Shown here piece by piece: positions 1 through 11,900 of a stretch of 64,000 nucleotides of DNA (positions are counted from its first letter, which is position 1; every line of letters starts with the position of its first letter). A program made the position numbers and the translations under genes. This stretch comes from Sanderia malayensis (Eukaryota > Cnidaria > Scyphozoa > Semaeostomeae > Pelagiidae), in NCBI GenBank assembly GCA_013076295.1, contig RQOL01000466.1, positions 3,391,080 to 3,455,079 of the forward strand. The letters are read 5' to 3'. The notes beneath the pieces are model-generated. The model ran no database searches. It was not told the DNA's origin and saw only the letters and a list, made by a program, of their open reading frames with translations.

Positions 1-1
1 G

Positions 2-1554
2 CTTATTGGAAAAGGAGCATATGGGAAAGTTTATACAATTTGGGATGTCAAGAAGAAAAGAGTATATGCTTTGAAACAGGTATTTTTTATTTATAATGAG
101 AAATGTTAATAAAATATATCTTTATTACCTAATAAGATAATTGTTTAAAAGTTTTATTTTAAATATTAGATTTCATCTAATGCTGATGGCAGTCTTAAAG
201 AGTTAACGATTTGGAGAGATTTGCAAGATGGCTATTTGCATCCAAATATTTTTCCACTTTTTGGTGCAAATGAAACTGGTGATGAAATTAATATATTTAT
301 GCCACTGGCACAGGGTAATTATCTTTGCAATTGATATGCGTAAAAAATCTTTTTGCTTTTTTATGAAAGAAATTTTTTCATTAATTGAATTGACAGGATT
401 ATCATTCTTGTAGGAGGAGATTTGAAAATGTTCATTAAAAAATTAAAGCCATGTGGTTTGAACATAGATGAGATTTTCCAATATTTTACTGGCATCATTA
501 ATGGTTTGAAATATATGCATTCAAAAGGATACATCCACAGAGACATCAAAAGTATGTAACTGTCAACTTGTTTCTCTGCATTGAAATGCCTTTGTGTGTT
601 TTCATTTCTGATACACAAGGTTACTTTTTTTATATTTCTGTGCTTCTGTAATAAAAAATTATTTGTACTTTTTGGTATTTTGGCTGTATGAATGACATTT
701 CTGTTTTTCTTGTAAGGTGAGAATATTTTGATGTACTCAGCTTCTGGTGGAGATTATAGTGCCATGATTAGTGACTTTGGGTCTACTATTACCTCAGGTG
801 ACAGCAATCTGTCTGCATCAGGTGGAACAAATGGCTATAAAAGTCCTGAGGTATTGTTATCATCATCATTGTCCAAAACCTTCTTCCACTTGTTTGGGGA
901 GAATTTTGTTAACTTTTTTGTTGAGGTAATCTGTAATTTGATTGTAATGACACATTTCTTATTCATACTAGTTTGTTCGAGATGAAAAACTGACTTATGC
1001 AACTGATGTATATAGTGCAGCTTGTGTACTTTATGAAATGAACACTGGTAAACAACCAGGCAAGGAAGTAATGACAGTTGATGGAAAGGTAAATGTGGAA
1101 ACTTTCTATTTGTAATGCTATTTCAGTACTTTAGGAAGACACAGGCAATTATGCACAGAGCTTTGGGACCCTGCATCCCTCTACTTTTTTGAAATTAAAT
1201 AAGTGTACTTAAAAGTACAATGCAAAGTGCCCTAAGTTTTTGTTGTTCCCTTACTTTTCAATTGTTTCCTATACATCACTGTTTCTACATACCTTGTTAG
1301 TAAGTATTTGCTATATGCTATATGTTTTGATTTTGTTTTAGATTTCGAAAGAAAAAATTAAATTATCTGGTGATTGTGACAAGAGTTTGGGTTTTCTTTT
1401 TAAGAGGATGACCCAACAAAAACCAGCAAATAGGCCTAGTGCCAAAAAAATATATGAAGAGTTGCAAGAGTTATATAGTGAGGAGTTACAACGTATTAAA
1501 GATGACCACGATTTTGATAAAGAATTTGGAGCTGAGATGTTAGATTTACGCTAA
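2..1554 (+). CDS. Ser/Thr protein kinase, 5' truncated by window edge
   Basis: The C-terminal 274 residues of a eukaryotic protein kinase. Exons are 2-79, 170-314, 414-551, 717-850, 972-1088 and 1342-1554; they join in phase to a TAA stop. Visible motifs, in order: glycine loop GKGAYGKV, the ATP lysine in YALKQ, a C-helix Glu in KELTIW, the catalytic loop HRDIKSEN, a DFG in SDFGST, and the SPE triad. All catalytic residues are present, so the kinase should be active. The intron after HRDIK splits the Ser codon. The domain looks like the STE/MAP3K-like group, but I cannot place the family. The start and any N-terminal domains lie upstream of the window. The next gene is a paralogue with the same intron positions. 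Confidence 0.85.
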
Positions 1555-1882
1555 TTCATCAAAGCTTTGATTTGAAAATTTTGTTTTTGTGACTATTTTT
1601 TTTCTTGAAACGAACAACAACGCTCAGTTTATTTCCGGTTTCTTTGAAAACGCCACTGCCACCACACTGAAAGAAACGCGCGTTGATTGGTCTATTTATT
1701 TATAATCGTCGGCCAATCAGGCTCACTGGTCAATGCACAGGCGACTAGAAGGGAAAAAATTCCGCGAAGCGAACTTATTATTGCTGGTTTCTTGAAAACG
1801 CAAGCCGAAAATAATTTCGAACAACTGTTTATATAAAATATAGATAAAAGTTTAGATAACTGTTTAGATAAAAGCTTTGAAA
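1555..1882. promoter_or_regulatory. Short intergenic spacer and probable promoter of the second kinase
   Basis: A spacer of 328 bp between the stop of the first kinase and the start of the second. It must hold the 3' UTR of the first gene and the promoter of the second. A CCAAT-type motif (GGCCAATCAG) lies near 1711-1720 on the plus strand. No TATA box is obvious close to the start. The promoter role is inferred from position. Confidence 0.4.
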
Positions 1883-4698
1883 ATGCTTCAGAAGAAGACA
1901 ATATTTGAAGAAGTCCTTGGTTCTAAGACTTCAGACGCCAGCGATAGCTGGAAACCAATATGCGGAATGTTGGAGCCTCCAAAGGACACCAAGGACAAAA
2001 ATGGCGAACAGGAACTTCGTTTTGCAAAATCCACTTTTACTTCTGTTGTTGGAGTGGTTGGAGTTTTAATTTTCATGAACCCTGAACTTATATTTTTTGT
2101 CGTATTTGCATACATTTTTTGTAAATGCTTCATTTATGTAATAAAAAACAAGAGAAAGTACAATCTCCATCTCCATCATGAAGACGACAACATTGAGGAA
2201 TTCAACAAATACGATGAAGGTGGTAAGTCTAAAAGCTAGTGGCCTCGCAGCGCAGCAGTAGTTTTACGCACCCTTATCGTTAATAGTATTTGTTGCTTTG
2301 ACTCTAGAAATTTTTAACCTTGTATTTATGTTTCTGTCCTTCAGACAAGTTGTTAGTCTGTGCACAGGCCAACCAGTTAAGCGTCAAGTCCAAGCCATTT
2401 GAATCATTTTTTGGTGAATTTCTCTCTGTCTCTAAACATTTTGAAGATGAAACAAAACAAAATGATTGGGCTTTTGATGATGACACTGTTGGTTGTGATT
2501 GCAAAGATAATGAGGATTATGATGATAAGGATCCCAAATCTAAAAATAAAGAAGAAGATGATAATGATAACAATGGTGATGAAGATGATGATGATTATGA
2601 TGATGACAACCGTGGTAATGACAATGAAGAGGAACAAGAAGATGATGGTGAGGAAAGGGGAGAAGACGACGAGGAAGATGAGGAGGAAAGGGAAGAAGAG
2701 GACAAGGAAGAAGAGGACGAGAAAGAGAAAAAAGAGGATGAGAAGGAGGAAAGGGAAGAAGAGGAGAGGGAAGAAGAGGAGGGGGTTGAAGATGACAATG
2801 AAGATGATGAGGATGATGATTCTGAAGAAGTTCAGTCTGTCACACTGATTCCTTTCAATGAGGTAAACACAGTCAAAACCATTAGCCACATGGAAACAGG
2901 TAATGCAGGATTAGGGAGCCCTAATCTCAGTGGAATAATTTCTTAAGTTGGTCGAAAAGCTTTTTCTTTTGAACCAGCAGTAATTTTAGATCTGGATGTT
3001 CAGATTGGGCATCTATTATTGGGGGATAGTATGTTTTGTCCTTCTTACCCTATCTACACGTATCAAGGATTTTTAATGCAGCCATGAACATTTATTGTGA
3101 TGATAAAATCCCTCCATTATTTTGCCTTCCTTTTGCTTACTTTAGGAGAGGCTTGGTGTAGAATACAGAAATGGCCAGGCTGAATACAAATTTAATTCGG
3201 AGTATTTTAAACAACAACTTGTTGGCCAGGGAAGTTTCGGAAGGGTTTATAGAATTATGGATGCAAAGAAGAGAACAGTTCTGGCTTTGAAAGTTGTAAG
3301 AAAACATTTCACTGTTTCTTTCATGCAAACTGACTTTTGTGTATTTATCTCAGAAAGCTAAAAATTTTATAATTACAAAATTTCAGATTTCATTTGGTGG
3401 TGGCAATTGCAGAGAGTTGGAAGTTCAACAAATGGCACAAGGCTCACCCTACATTCTTCCAGTTTATGGCGCCGCAAAAATTGGCAACAAAATTTCAATT
3501 TTCATGCCTTTGGCTCAAGGTGACATTCAAACAGACAATTTTAACATCTTTCATATGCACATTTTGTTTAAGGCAGAATCAAGGCTCTATATCTTTGGGT
3601 AGTATAACATGGTAAATAATTTTTTGCAGGAGGCAGCTTGAAGAGCTATCTTCATGATTTCCAGAAAAGTACTGGTCTTCATGGCTTCAATGTAAAATTG
3701 GTATGCCATTTTCTTTATGGCCTCATGGCTGGACTAAAACACCTTCATAAGAAAGGCATTATACACAGAGACATCAAGAGTATGTACTTATCAGATTATT
3801 ACTTATCAATTCATTGTAGTGACTGAAGGCAACAGTTTAAGGGTTTCACAACATATTGCAACATTAAAATTGCTTCTTGTAGCTTTGTAATGGCTTCTTA
3901 CAATTACTGCATTGTGAAGGTTTCTATGTCTCCTATTGTCTTTATGGCAATTGCAACCATTGTAAAGGTTTACATCATGCAATTTTAATGGTATCGTCAG
4001 TGAAAAATTGCATTAGCTTTATCTTGCTTCCAGCATACTGTGTAAGATATATTTAAGAGGGTTTATCTGTTTTTCTTTAAGGTGACAATGTTTTGATGTT
4101 CTCTGACAGTGGAGGAGCTCTTAGAGCAGTAATAAGTGACTTTGGTCTCGCAATTCAAGTCAACAATCAACAAATAGACAAACTCTATGGGACACCACAA
4201 TACGCAAGCCCAGAGGTACCATATCATAATCATCATTTTTATTAGCACCAACCAGCTTCATAGCTCTTCCATACCAAGATGAGTTATTCTGTTGCTATTT
4301 ACCAGCACTAAACATGTCTCCGTTTCTCTTTCCAGGCTGTTAAAGGCAGAAGGCTGTCTTATTCAACAGATATTTGGAGTGCCGGTTGCGTGTTACGGGA
4401 AATGGATACAGGTGATCCGCCTTGGAAGTATTTCGCATCGTTTGGTCCATCCGCCGTCCTTTACCGGGTATTAACTACGATACTAACTTTTCTTAAGAAT
4501 TTCGTCTGTAAGAATACTGGCGCTTAAATTTCATACTTGAACTTGCTTTTTGTTCAGGTTGGTAATCTCGGTGAGCCGCCAATTCCTGACAACTGTTCTG
4601 ACGTATTGCTGCCATTATACAATGGTATGCTTTGTATCGACTCCCGAGACAGAATGACTGCTGTTGGAGTGCTTCGTTTTATTCAAGATCTTGAATAA
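1883..4698 (+). CDS. Membrane-anchored Ser/Thr kinase with acidic linker
   Basis: A complete kinase gene of 565 aa. Exons: 1883-2222, 2345-2862, 3146-3295, 3387-3519, 3630-3779, 4082-4215, 4336-4467 and 4558-4698. Residues ~50-90 are strongly hydrophobic (one long or two short membrane segments) and are followed by a Lys-rich stretch. Residues ~165-280 are a low-complexity Asp/Glu tract. The kinase domain fills the C-terminal half: GQGSFGRV, LALKV, RELE, HRDIKSDN, DFGLA, SPE and DIWSAG. It is therefore predicted to be an active, membrane-tethered cytosolic kinase. The start is the first ATG in frame; the longer reading begins at a TTG and was not used. The introns after ALK, PLAQG, HRDIK and SPE match those of the upstream paralogue. 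The acidic exon could also be spliced at a GT at 2900, but the donor at 2863 keeps the phase. Kinase family uncertain. Confidence 0.85.
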
Positions 4699-4708
4699 AA
4701 CGAAGCAC
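4669..4708. repeat. Perfect 40-bp palindrome across the kinase stop codon
   Basis: A perfect inverted repeat centred on GATC at 4687-4690, with arms of 20 bp each and no loop. It covers the last codons and the TAA of the second kinase. In RNA it would fold into a long hairpin containing the stop codon. Confidence 0.95.
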
Positions 4709-5922
4709 ATCTGAGTTCCATCATCACAGAGAATGGAGATCAACTTTTTATTTTATTTTTAATGAGCGACGAAAGAGACGCATAATTGATTAATATTCCA
4801 TTATATTCTTTTTTTAGAAGAAATTAAGTGCTTAGTTTTTTTAAGAAACTTCCGGTACCCGAGCCGAAATGTTAAGAAATTCTTTCTGCTAAGACTTGTT
4901 TCTAACATGCTTTTTAAATAAGAAACTAAGTTCTGTATTGGATTAAATTTCTTGATTTTTTTTATGATAGTACTTAAAGTTTCGTAAAAGCTTCTTGGAA
5001 ATCGAATTGATAAAGCCATGCTTTTTGGATGAAAAATTACCTAATTGCCCAGAAAACTAATTTCAATCAACATCCATATCGTCCTACATAATATAGTCCT
5101 TACTATTAAGATTTAGAGGATTTTAAGAATATGGAAAAGATATTTTTGTTATGATTGAAATTTATTTTGGATGTATCACTGATTGCAGCTTTGGTGTAAT
5201 GGAAGTTATCTTAGTTTCTTTATCACTCGTATCGTATTATTGTACTATTATTACAATCGTATTATTTTTATCATATTATATTTGTATCCGTTAAATTGTT
5301 GAAAAGGTTCAACTTCTAGTCTTTTTTTCAATTGCCGTGTTTTCTCCAACAAGCACGCCCTCTTGGCGACATTTGTGTTTGGAGAAATCTGATAAAGGAG
5401 GAAGGAATTAACAAATGTATATAGCGCACCTTTTCCCCTTTCTCAGACACACACATAGACTCCCCCTCATGTGCGCTCCCATAGCTGCCAGTTGCCTCTG
5501 TCATTATTTGTCATGTCTTTGTCATTATCATTCTGACCACAGTACCTTTCAAATTCTGCCCACGATTACGTCATATGCACAACCCACAGGGCAACGCACC
5601 AAGAGGGAGGGAACAAGGAAAACAGAACAGAAGACAGACGGCAATGAGGTGTGTTGGTGAACGCCTCTATACCAGAGCTTTCATAAATACAAATGTTTAT
5701 TTTACTGAGATAATTGTTAGATATTCTTGCCGTCTGAGATACAGCGCAATGGAAGCTATGATTTAGATCTTTTAATACTTTACTAACTTCACCGGCATTT
5801 TAAGCAGAAGGATTTTCAAGGAATAGAAGCAGGAAGCAGTGAGTTTGATGGCCTAAGATAAACACGGGAATACTTTTCATATCATATCACTTTTGGAAGC
5901 ATAAACGATAAACGGATGAAAC
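4709..5922. other. Intergenic region upstream of the myosin gene
   Basis: About 1.2 kb with no convincing coding potential. It holds the 3' flank of the second kinase, an AT-rich stretch near 5200-5290 with repeated TATTA/ATCGTATTA words, and presumably the promoter and 5' UTR of the myosin. The short open frames near 5415-5766 have no recognisable motif or consistent splice signals, and I treat them as chance. Confidence 0.5.
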
Positions 5923-8900
5923 ATGGCTCATCTGGAAGAAGTGAAATATGGCAAAGGAGATTTTGTTCTCCTCGACGAGATATCTATGGACGCTTTTATG
6001 GACAATCTAAAAACAAGATACGACCATAATAAAATATACTCATATATCGGTGAAGTTGTTGTGTCCGTCAACCCCTACGTTGGATTGGATCTTTACAATC
6101 AGTCGTTTATCGATGATTACAAAGGAAGAGAGATGTACGAAAGACCACCACATATATTTGCACTTGCAGATGATGCATACAAAAGCATGAAAAGAAAAGC
6201 ACAAGATACATGCATTGTGATTTCTGGTATATAAACACTTTATTTACGTAACTCACGTCGTACAACTGACTCATATTTCTCCCTCACTCCTTCCTGCCCA
6301 GGTTACGCCCACCTATTCTATATGGAACTAACATTAATCTTGTTAATTTGGTAATTTTACAAAATTGATGTGGCCATTTTTCATTGTTTTCAATGCCACT
6401 TGATACCTAAATGTGCAATTGTTTGTTTTTGCACCACAACTCTTAGTTTTCACATATAGCTGCCTCAGTGTTATGCATTGTGAACAAGGAAATGATATTA
6501 GCCCACTCTTTGACATGTTACAACATGTTAATAATTACCATTCATTTTATCACACTGTGTTTATATCTGTCATCATGATGTTAATTATTATTAAAGGTGA
6601 GAGTGGCTCTGGGAAGACTGAGGCATCAAAAATCATTATGAGATACATTGCTGCTGTTACTAATCCATCTCGAAGGAATGAAGTGGAAACGTAGGTCTTG
6701 CTTTTGAAAGAGTGAACAATTTGCTGTTTGTATTACACAGAGCAGTATGTTCTCCCAAAACATCTTCAGCTAATCCTAATTAAATAATGGAAATATTGCA
6801 TCATCTTTCCACTTCTTTTTTCACACCTTTGTGATGAGCGCAAGGTGTTAAAGAGTGCATCTAACAAAGGCAGTAAGCATCTTCCTATTAGTCACAACTA
6901 CTTATTATTTTGAATTTGCTTCTTGCTTTTATTTCAGAGTGAAGAATATCCTTTTGCAGTCAAATGCTATTCTTGAAGCATTTGGCAATGCAAAAACAAA
7001 CAGAAATGACAACTCCAGCAGGTTTGGAAAATACATGGACATTGACTTTGATTTCAAAGGTGATCCGATTGGTGGACATATTAATAACTACTTACTTGAA
7101 AAGGTAAAATGCATTTTTGTTGGTTTCTGCAGTTTCTTTTATATCTAAAAAGTTTTGTTATATCAAACGGTCCATACTGTATAAAAAATTATATTAGCAA
7201 TAACACTAGAATGGTCAATGAAGACGTTTAACTACACTGTTATCAACAGTAGTATATAAATTTTTGTATTGTAAGTTTTCTAATTTTGTCTTAGGCAAGA
7301 GTTGTTCATCAGCAGAAAGGTGAAAGGAATTTCCATTCATTTTATCAGGTAATGTTTAATATTTTAATTATTCTTTAGATCAATAGATTACAGTGTTAGC
7401 ATACCATCATCCCATGGTTAATACTACATTGCCACCTACTTAATTCCAAGCCTAGAAAAAGCCCTAAAAATAACATAGAAGCTAAAAACAATTTCCAAAA
7501 GACAAGTCAAAACATATTTATTACTCATGATCCTGGCTTCATAGACCAGCTTGAAGTTGGCATGTGGGTTTGTGTGCACTAGATTAAATTTTAATATGAG
7601 TTCAAGTTTTCAATTTGTGTTTATCATAGTTGTTGACTGGAACGCCAGAGGATGTTCTGCAATATATGCAGCTAGAGAGAGATCCAGAACAATACTTCTT
7701 TGCAAGACAAGGAGAAGCTTGTCAGGTAACAACATATAATTTTGTCATTTGTTTTAGTTATTAATAACATAAATTAATTTTGTTTGTTTGGCAACCAGAA
7801 TCACCAGCAAAATGAAGTATACAGCTCCAATATTATAGCAACACTCATTATATCGAGTTTCCATTATTAATCAAGCAAGACAATTGATATTTGTTTTATT
7901 TATCATCATGCCCCATAGCATGTCTTCTTAAATTTGTTTGTTAAATAGAGATTTCCTAAATTGCCAAAAGAACAATTATTCAGTTTAATATTTCACATGT
8001 TATATCTGGTTTCAATTTAACCCGCGTAGCTTGTTTAAATGTTTTGTTGGTACAGAGAGCCTTTGACTTTACGTTTCTACGCAAATTTTGGTTTTTGAAT
8101 GCAACTGAAGTTTTCTTCCTCTAGTTCATTGTTATTGTCGGCTCTTGTTGATAATGGCCTCCGCAACCTCATCCCATTTGCGAAATTCTAATGATATCCT
8201 TGCATGTTTTAGTTAGTTGTCTTTTATTTCATGCTGTTATTGATAAACAATTGTTTTTTAGCTTAAAACGATTGATGATAAGAAAGATTATCAAGTTGTA
8301 AACGCCGCATTGAAGGCAACAAAGTTCAGCCTTGATGAATGCAACGTGATTTGGAAATTACTCGCCGCCATACTTCATTTGGTAAAGATCTAATTCTCAC
8401 GTCTGTAAAATGCTTACTATAATTATACTTCCCTGGCTACACAGTATACTGTATGTATACTGTATACGCGGAATACCTAAAGTCAGGAGGGACACCAGTA
8501 TTATACCAAGTATAACCATGCTAACTCGTTAGTAATAAGTATTTTCATTGTAAAAATGGAAATATTTAACTCCGAAGTATCTCATTCCTTTAACTGCTTC
8601 ATGTGGTATTTACAAAACTTTCATTCGTTTATTTTTCTTGTTCCCTTTAGGTTCCTTTTCCCGTAATTTTATTTAATCTATTTTGCCAGAATTAACTGTT
8701 TATCCCACAGTCTTTAGATCTGCGATTTGCGTTTTTTATTTAATTCGTATTTAATTTCAACAGGGAAACATAGAGTTCATTCCAGACGAAACTCATCACG
8801 AACAGGCGAGAGTGAAAGACAAAGAACGTCTTGCAACTATTTCGAATCTGTTGGCAACAACTCAGGACGAATTAGAAAAGGCTCTTTGTTACAGAGTTGT

Positions 8901-11900
8901 AGCCGCAAGGGGGGAAATTGTGGAGAAGGGACACTCGACAAAAGAAGCACTTTATGGCAGGGATGCATTTGCCAAGGTACACACGAATAATATTGTTTAT
9001 GCGCAGATACGATGTATAGCTCACAAACAGCGCATTAGTTTTGTTTGTCGAGCTGTATATGAACCGAGCAGCCCAGTGCATCTTGGGATATATCGAAATG
9101 TATACAGTGGTTACTATTTGGTTTGTTTTGCAGGCCATTTATGACCGATTGTTCACATGGATCGTTGGCAAAATAAACAGTGCTATCGAGATACCAGAAA
9201 CGAGGCGTGCCCATGGCAACTGCACAGTTATAGGGGTGTTGGATATATATGGGTTTGAGATCTTCGATCTGAACAGTTTCGAACAGCTGTGCATTAATTA
9301 TTGCAACGAAAAACTTCAGCAATTGTTCATCGAGCTTGTTTTGAAGCAAGAGCAAGAAGAGTACAAAAGAGAAGGAATTGAATGGCAGCAGGTGCGTGCA
9401 ACAGGTGGGGTGGGGTGGGGTGGGTTAGACCATCTCCCTTTCAGGGTTTCGTAAGTTGTTTCTATCAACTTTCATGCCAGTGCCTTCCACTAAGCTGTCT
9501 AGCTGGTCAGTTTTGTGTAACAATATTGTCTTTTCACTGTCTTATTCCGTGTTATCGTCGCCAATCCTTATGCGTAAAGTTGCTTCGAGGTCAAGGGCTA
9601 ATTATCGCATGCAAAATAGGTCAAGCTATAGTTAAATACCTTGTCAAAGGTATTTGCCATTGCAATAGATGAGAGAATAACAGCCCATTTGCAGCCGAGG
9701 GTCAAGAATGCTTGTCATGAAGTCTCTCCGGGCTCAAAGGCCAAACAATCAAAGATCAAACTCCAGCTTGCATGACCCCCCATATTTTATGTGATCGACT
9801 TGACCTGTGCACTCTGTCAGACATCACTGATGTATCGCTGTTGATCTTCTAGATTGATTATTTCAACAATAAAATCATCTGTGATCTGGTTGACCTGCCT
9901 CACAAGGGAGTTATTGCCATTCTTGATGAAGCTTGTTTGAATGTTGGAAAAATCACTGACGAAGTGAGTAACCACTTTTTTATGTTATTCATTTGCATAG
10001 CATTCATTTTCACCAGATATCTATTACATGCAATTTGCTCACACTCAATATTAAATAATTAAATACACGAGTATATGAGCCACTTTGAAAAAGGTTTATG
10101 ATCTGAAGTTTCTTTTAATTTATTTTGTTTTTTTTATTACTTAGTATTAAGTTTGCTGTTTTTCATGTCATTTTCTGATCTGCGTTTAATTCATTTGCAT
10201 TATATTTCATTTTGAATTTTGAAGATGTTTTTGCATGCAATGGACCAAAAGTTAGGTGATCATAATCACTACAAAAGTCGTCAGGTATGACTCATGCTCG
10301 ACAATTTTTGATTTTGACTATTCTGTTTCCATAATGTTCTTAGGGCGAGGTTAGATTCTTGTATTACGTTTTGTTTGTACTTCGAAAGCAGTATCTGAAG
10401 CCGAAACTTAACCTTTAACTTAAGCACAAATATTAATCCTTAAATTTTGAACAATAACTTAGTTTTCTTCTTTTCAGACGGATAGCTCGGATAAAAGTCT
10501 AAGCCACAATGAAGATTTTCGAATTCGCCATTATGCCGGAGAAGTAACGTATGGAAACCATTTTCATAATTCAATTAATTCTTATTTCAATTTTATATGC
10601 ACTGCAAATATGTTTACATTCAAACTTCGATAATTTGGCTGGCATATTTAAGTAGAGTCCCTTGATTTTTTGAACAACTTTGTCTCTGCTTTTATTTTTT
10701 CTACTTTTTTTGCGCTTTAAATCTTGAAATCTCGTTACCTCTTAGGTATTCTGTCATTGGCTTTTTGGACAAGAATAAAGATCAGTTGTTTCAAGATTTT
10801 AAACGTCTCCTTTACAACAGGTGAGACTGAATTCAATCTGATAGAACCTCGACTATTTATTCCTTGGTTTTCATCTGATGATTATTGTCCTGTTTAAATA
10901 AATTCATTTTGATGAAATGAATTGTTTATTTTTTTTGTCCCATTAGTAGTCATCGTGTAATGAAAACAATGTGGCCTGAAGGTAAAATGGATGTGAATCA
11001 GGTAATTTATATTCCCTAGTTTCTTTGCTAGTAACTACAATTATTTTATTTCAATTATCGAAGTGATTATTGTCAAAATTTTACATTTATTTTTAATTGT
11101 ATTTATGTTTGTTTCATTTTTCATTTACATAAAATTAAACTTTATGTAACTTTATAGGTGACAAAACGACCTTTAACAACTGGAACAATATTCAAAAATT
11201 CCATGCTTGCTTTGGTGCAGAATCTAAAAGAAAAGGTATCTTGGCATTTTGTTTTGTTTTGTTTTTCTTTACATCAAACTGCTTCATTCATATTTGCAAC
11301 GAAGGAGAGCTCGAAAAAGCAGAAGTCGGCTACATTTTGATTAAAATGTTTTATTTTTTTTTGTTTTTCTTATTCTTTATTGTTTTTATTCTTTATCTTT
11401 TGTCCTCTTCTGCTGTGTGCAAGTTTACCACTAGCAAATATTTTGAATTTTCTCAGGAACCTCATTACGTCAGATGCATAAAGCCAAATGGTATCAAAGT
11501 TGCGAAAAAATTTGATGCTGAATTGATTGAGAAACAAGTAGGAATCTTATCACAAATTATTTTGACATCATCCTTATTACGAACTGTCTCAAATTGTAAA
11601 ATGTTTCTTACATTGTCATTGACACCATCTTTGTTCTTATCTTTGTTGCCGTTGCCTGGTTATGATAATGATGATGATTATTGCTATTGTTTAGGTACGT
11701 TACCTTGGCCTGCTTGAAAACCTGCGCGTAAGAAGAGCTGGTTTTGCCAATCGACAATCCTACGAACGATTTCTACGCAGGTGCGGTGAATATGGTTGTG
11801 TTTCACTTGGTTGTGTTGTTTGAATTTATTGGATACTCCAACTAATTAAGACTGCCGTAAGAATCGTATAACGTTTGGGAGGAGGGGGAGGTAGTGAGTA

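Noticed and set aside
2404..2889. 161-codon antisense frame over the acidic kinase exon
   Set aside because: The complement of GAT/GAA-rich codons is always open (Ile/Phe/Leu-rich). The sense strand has consistent splicing and a kinase domain.
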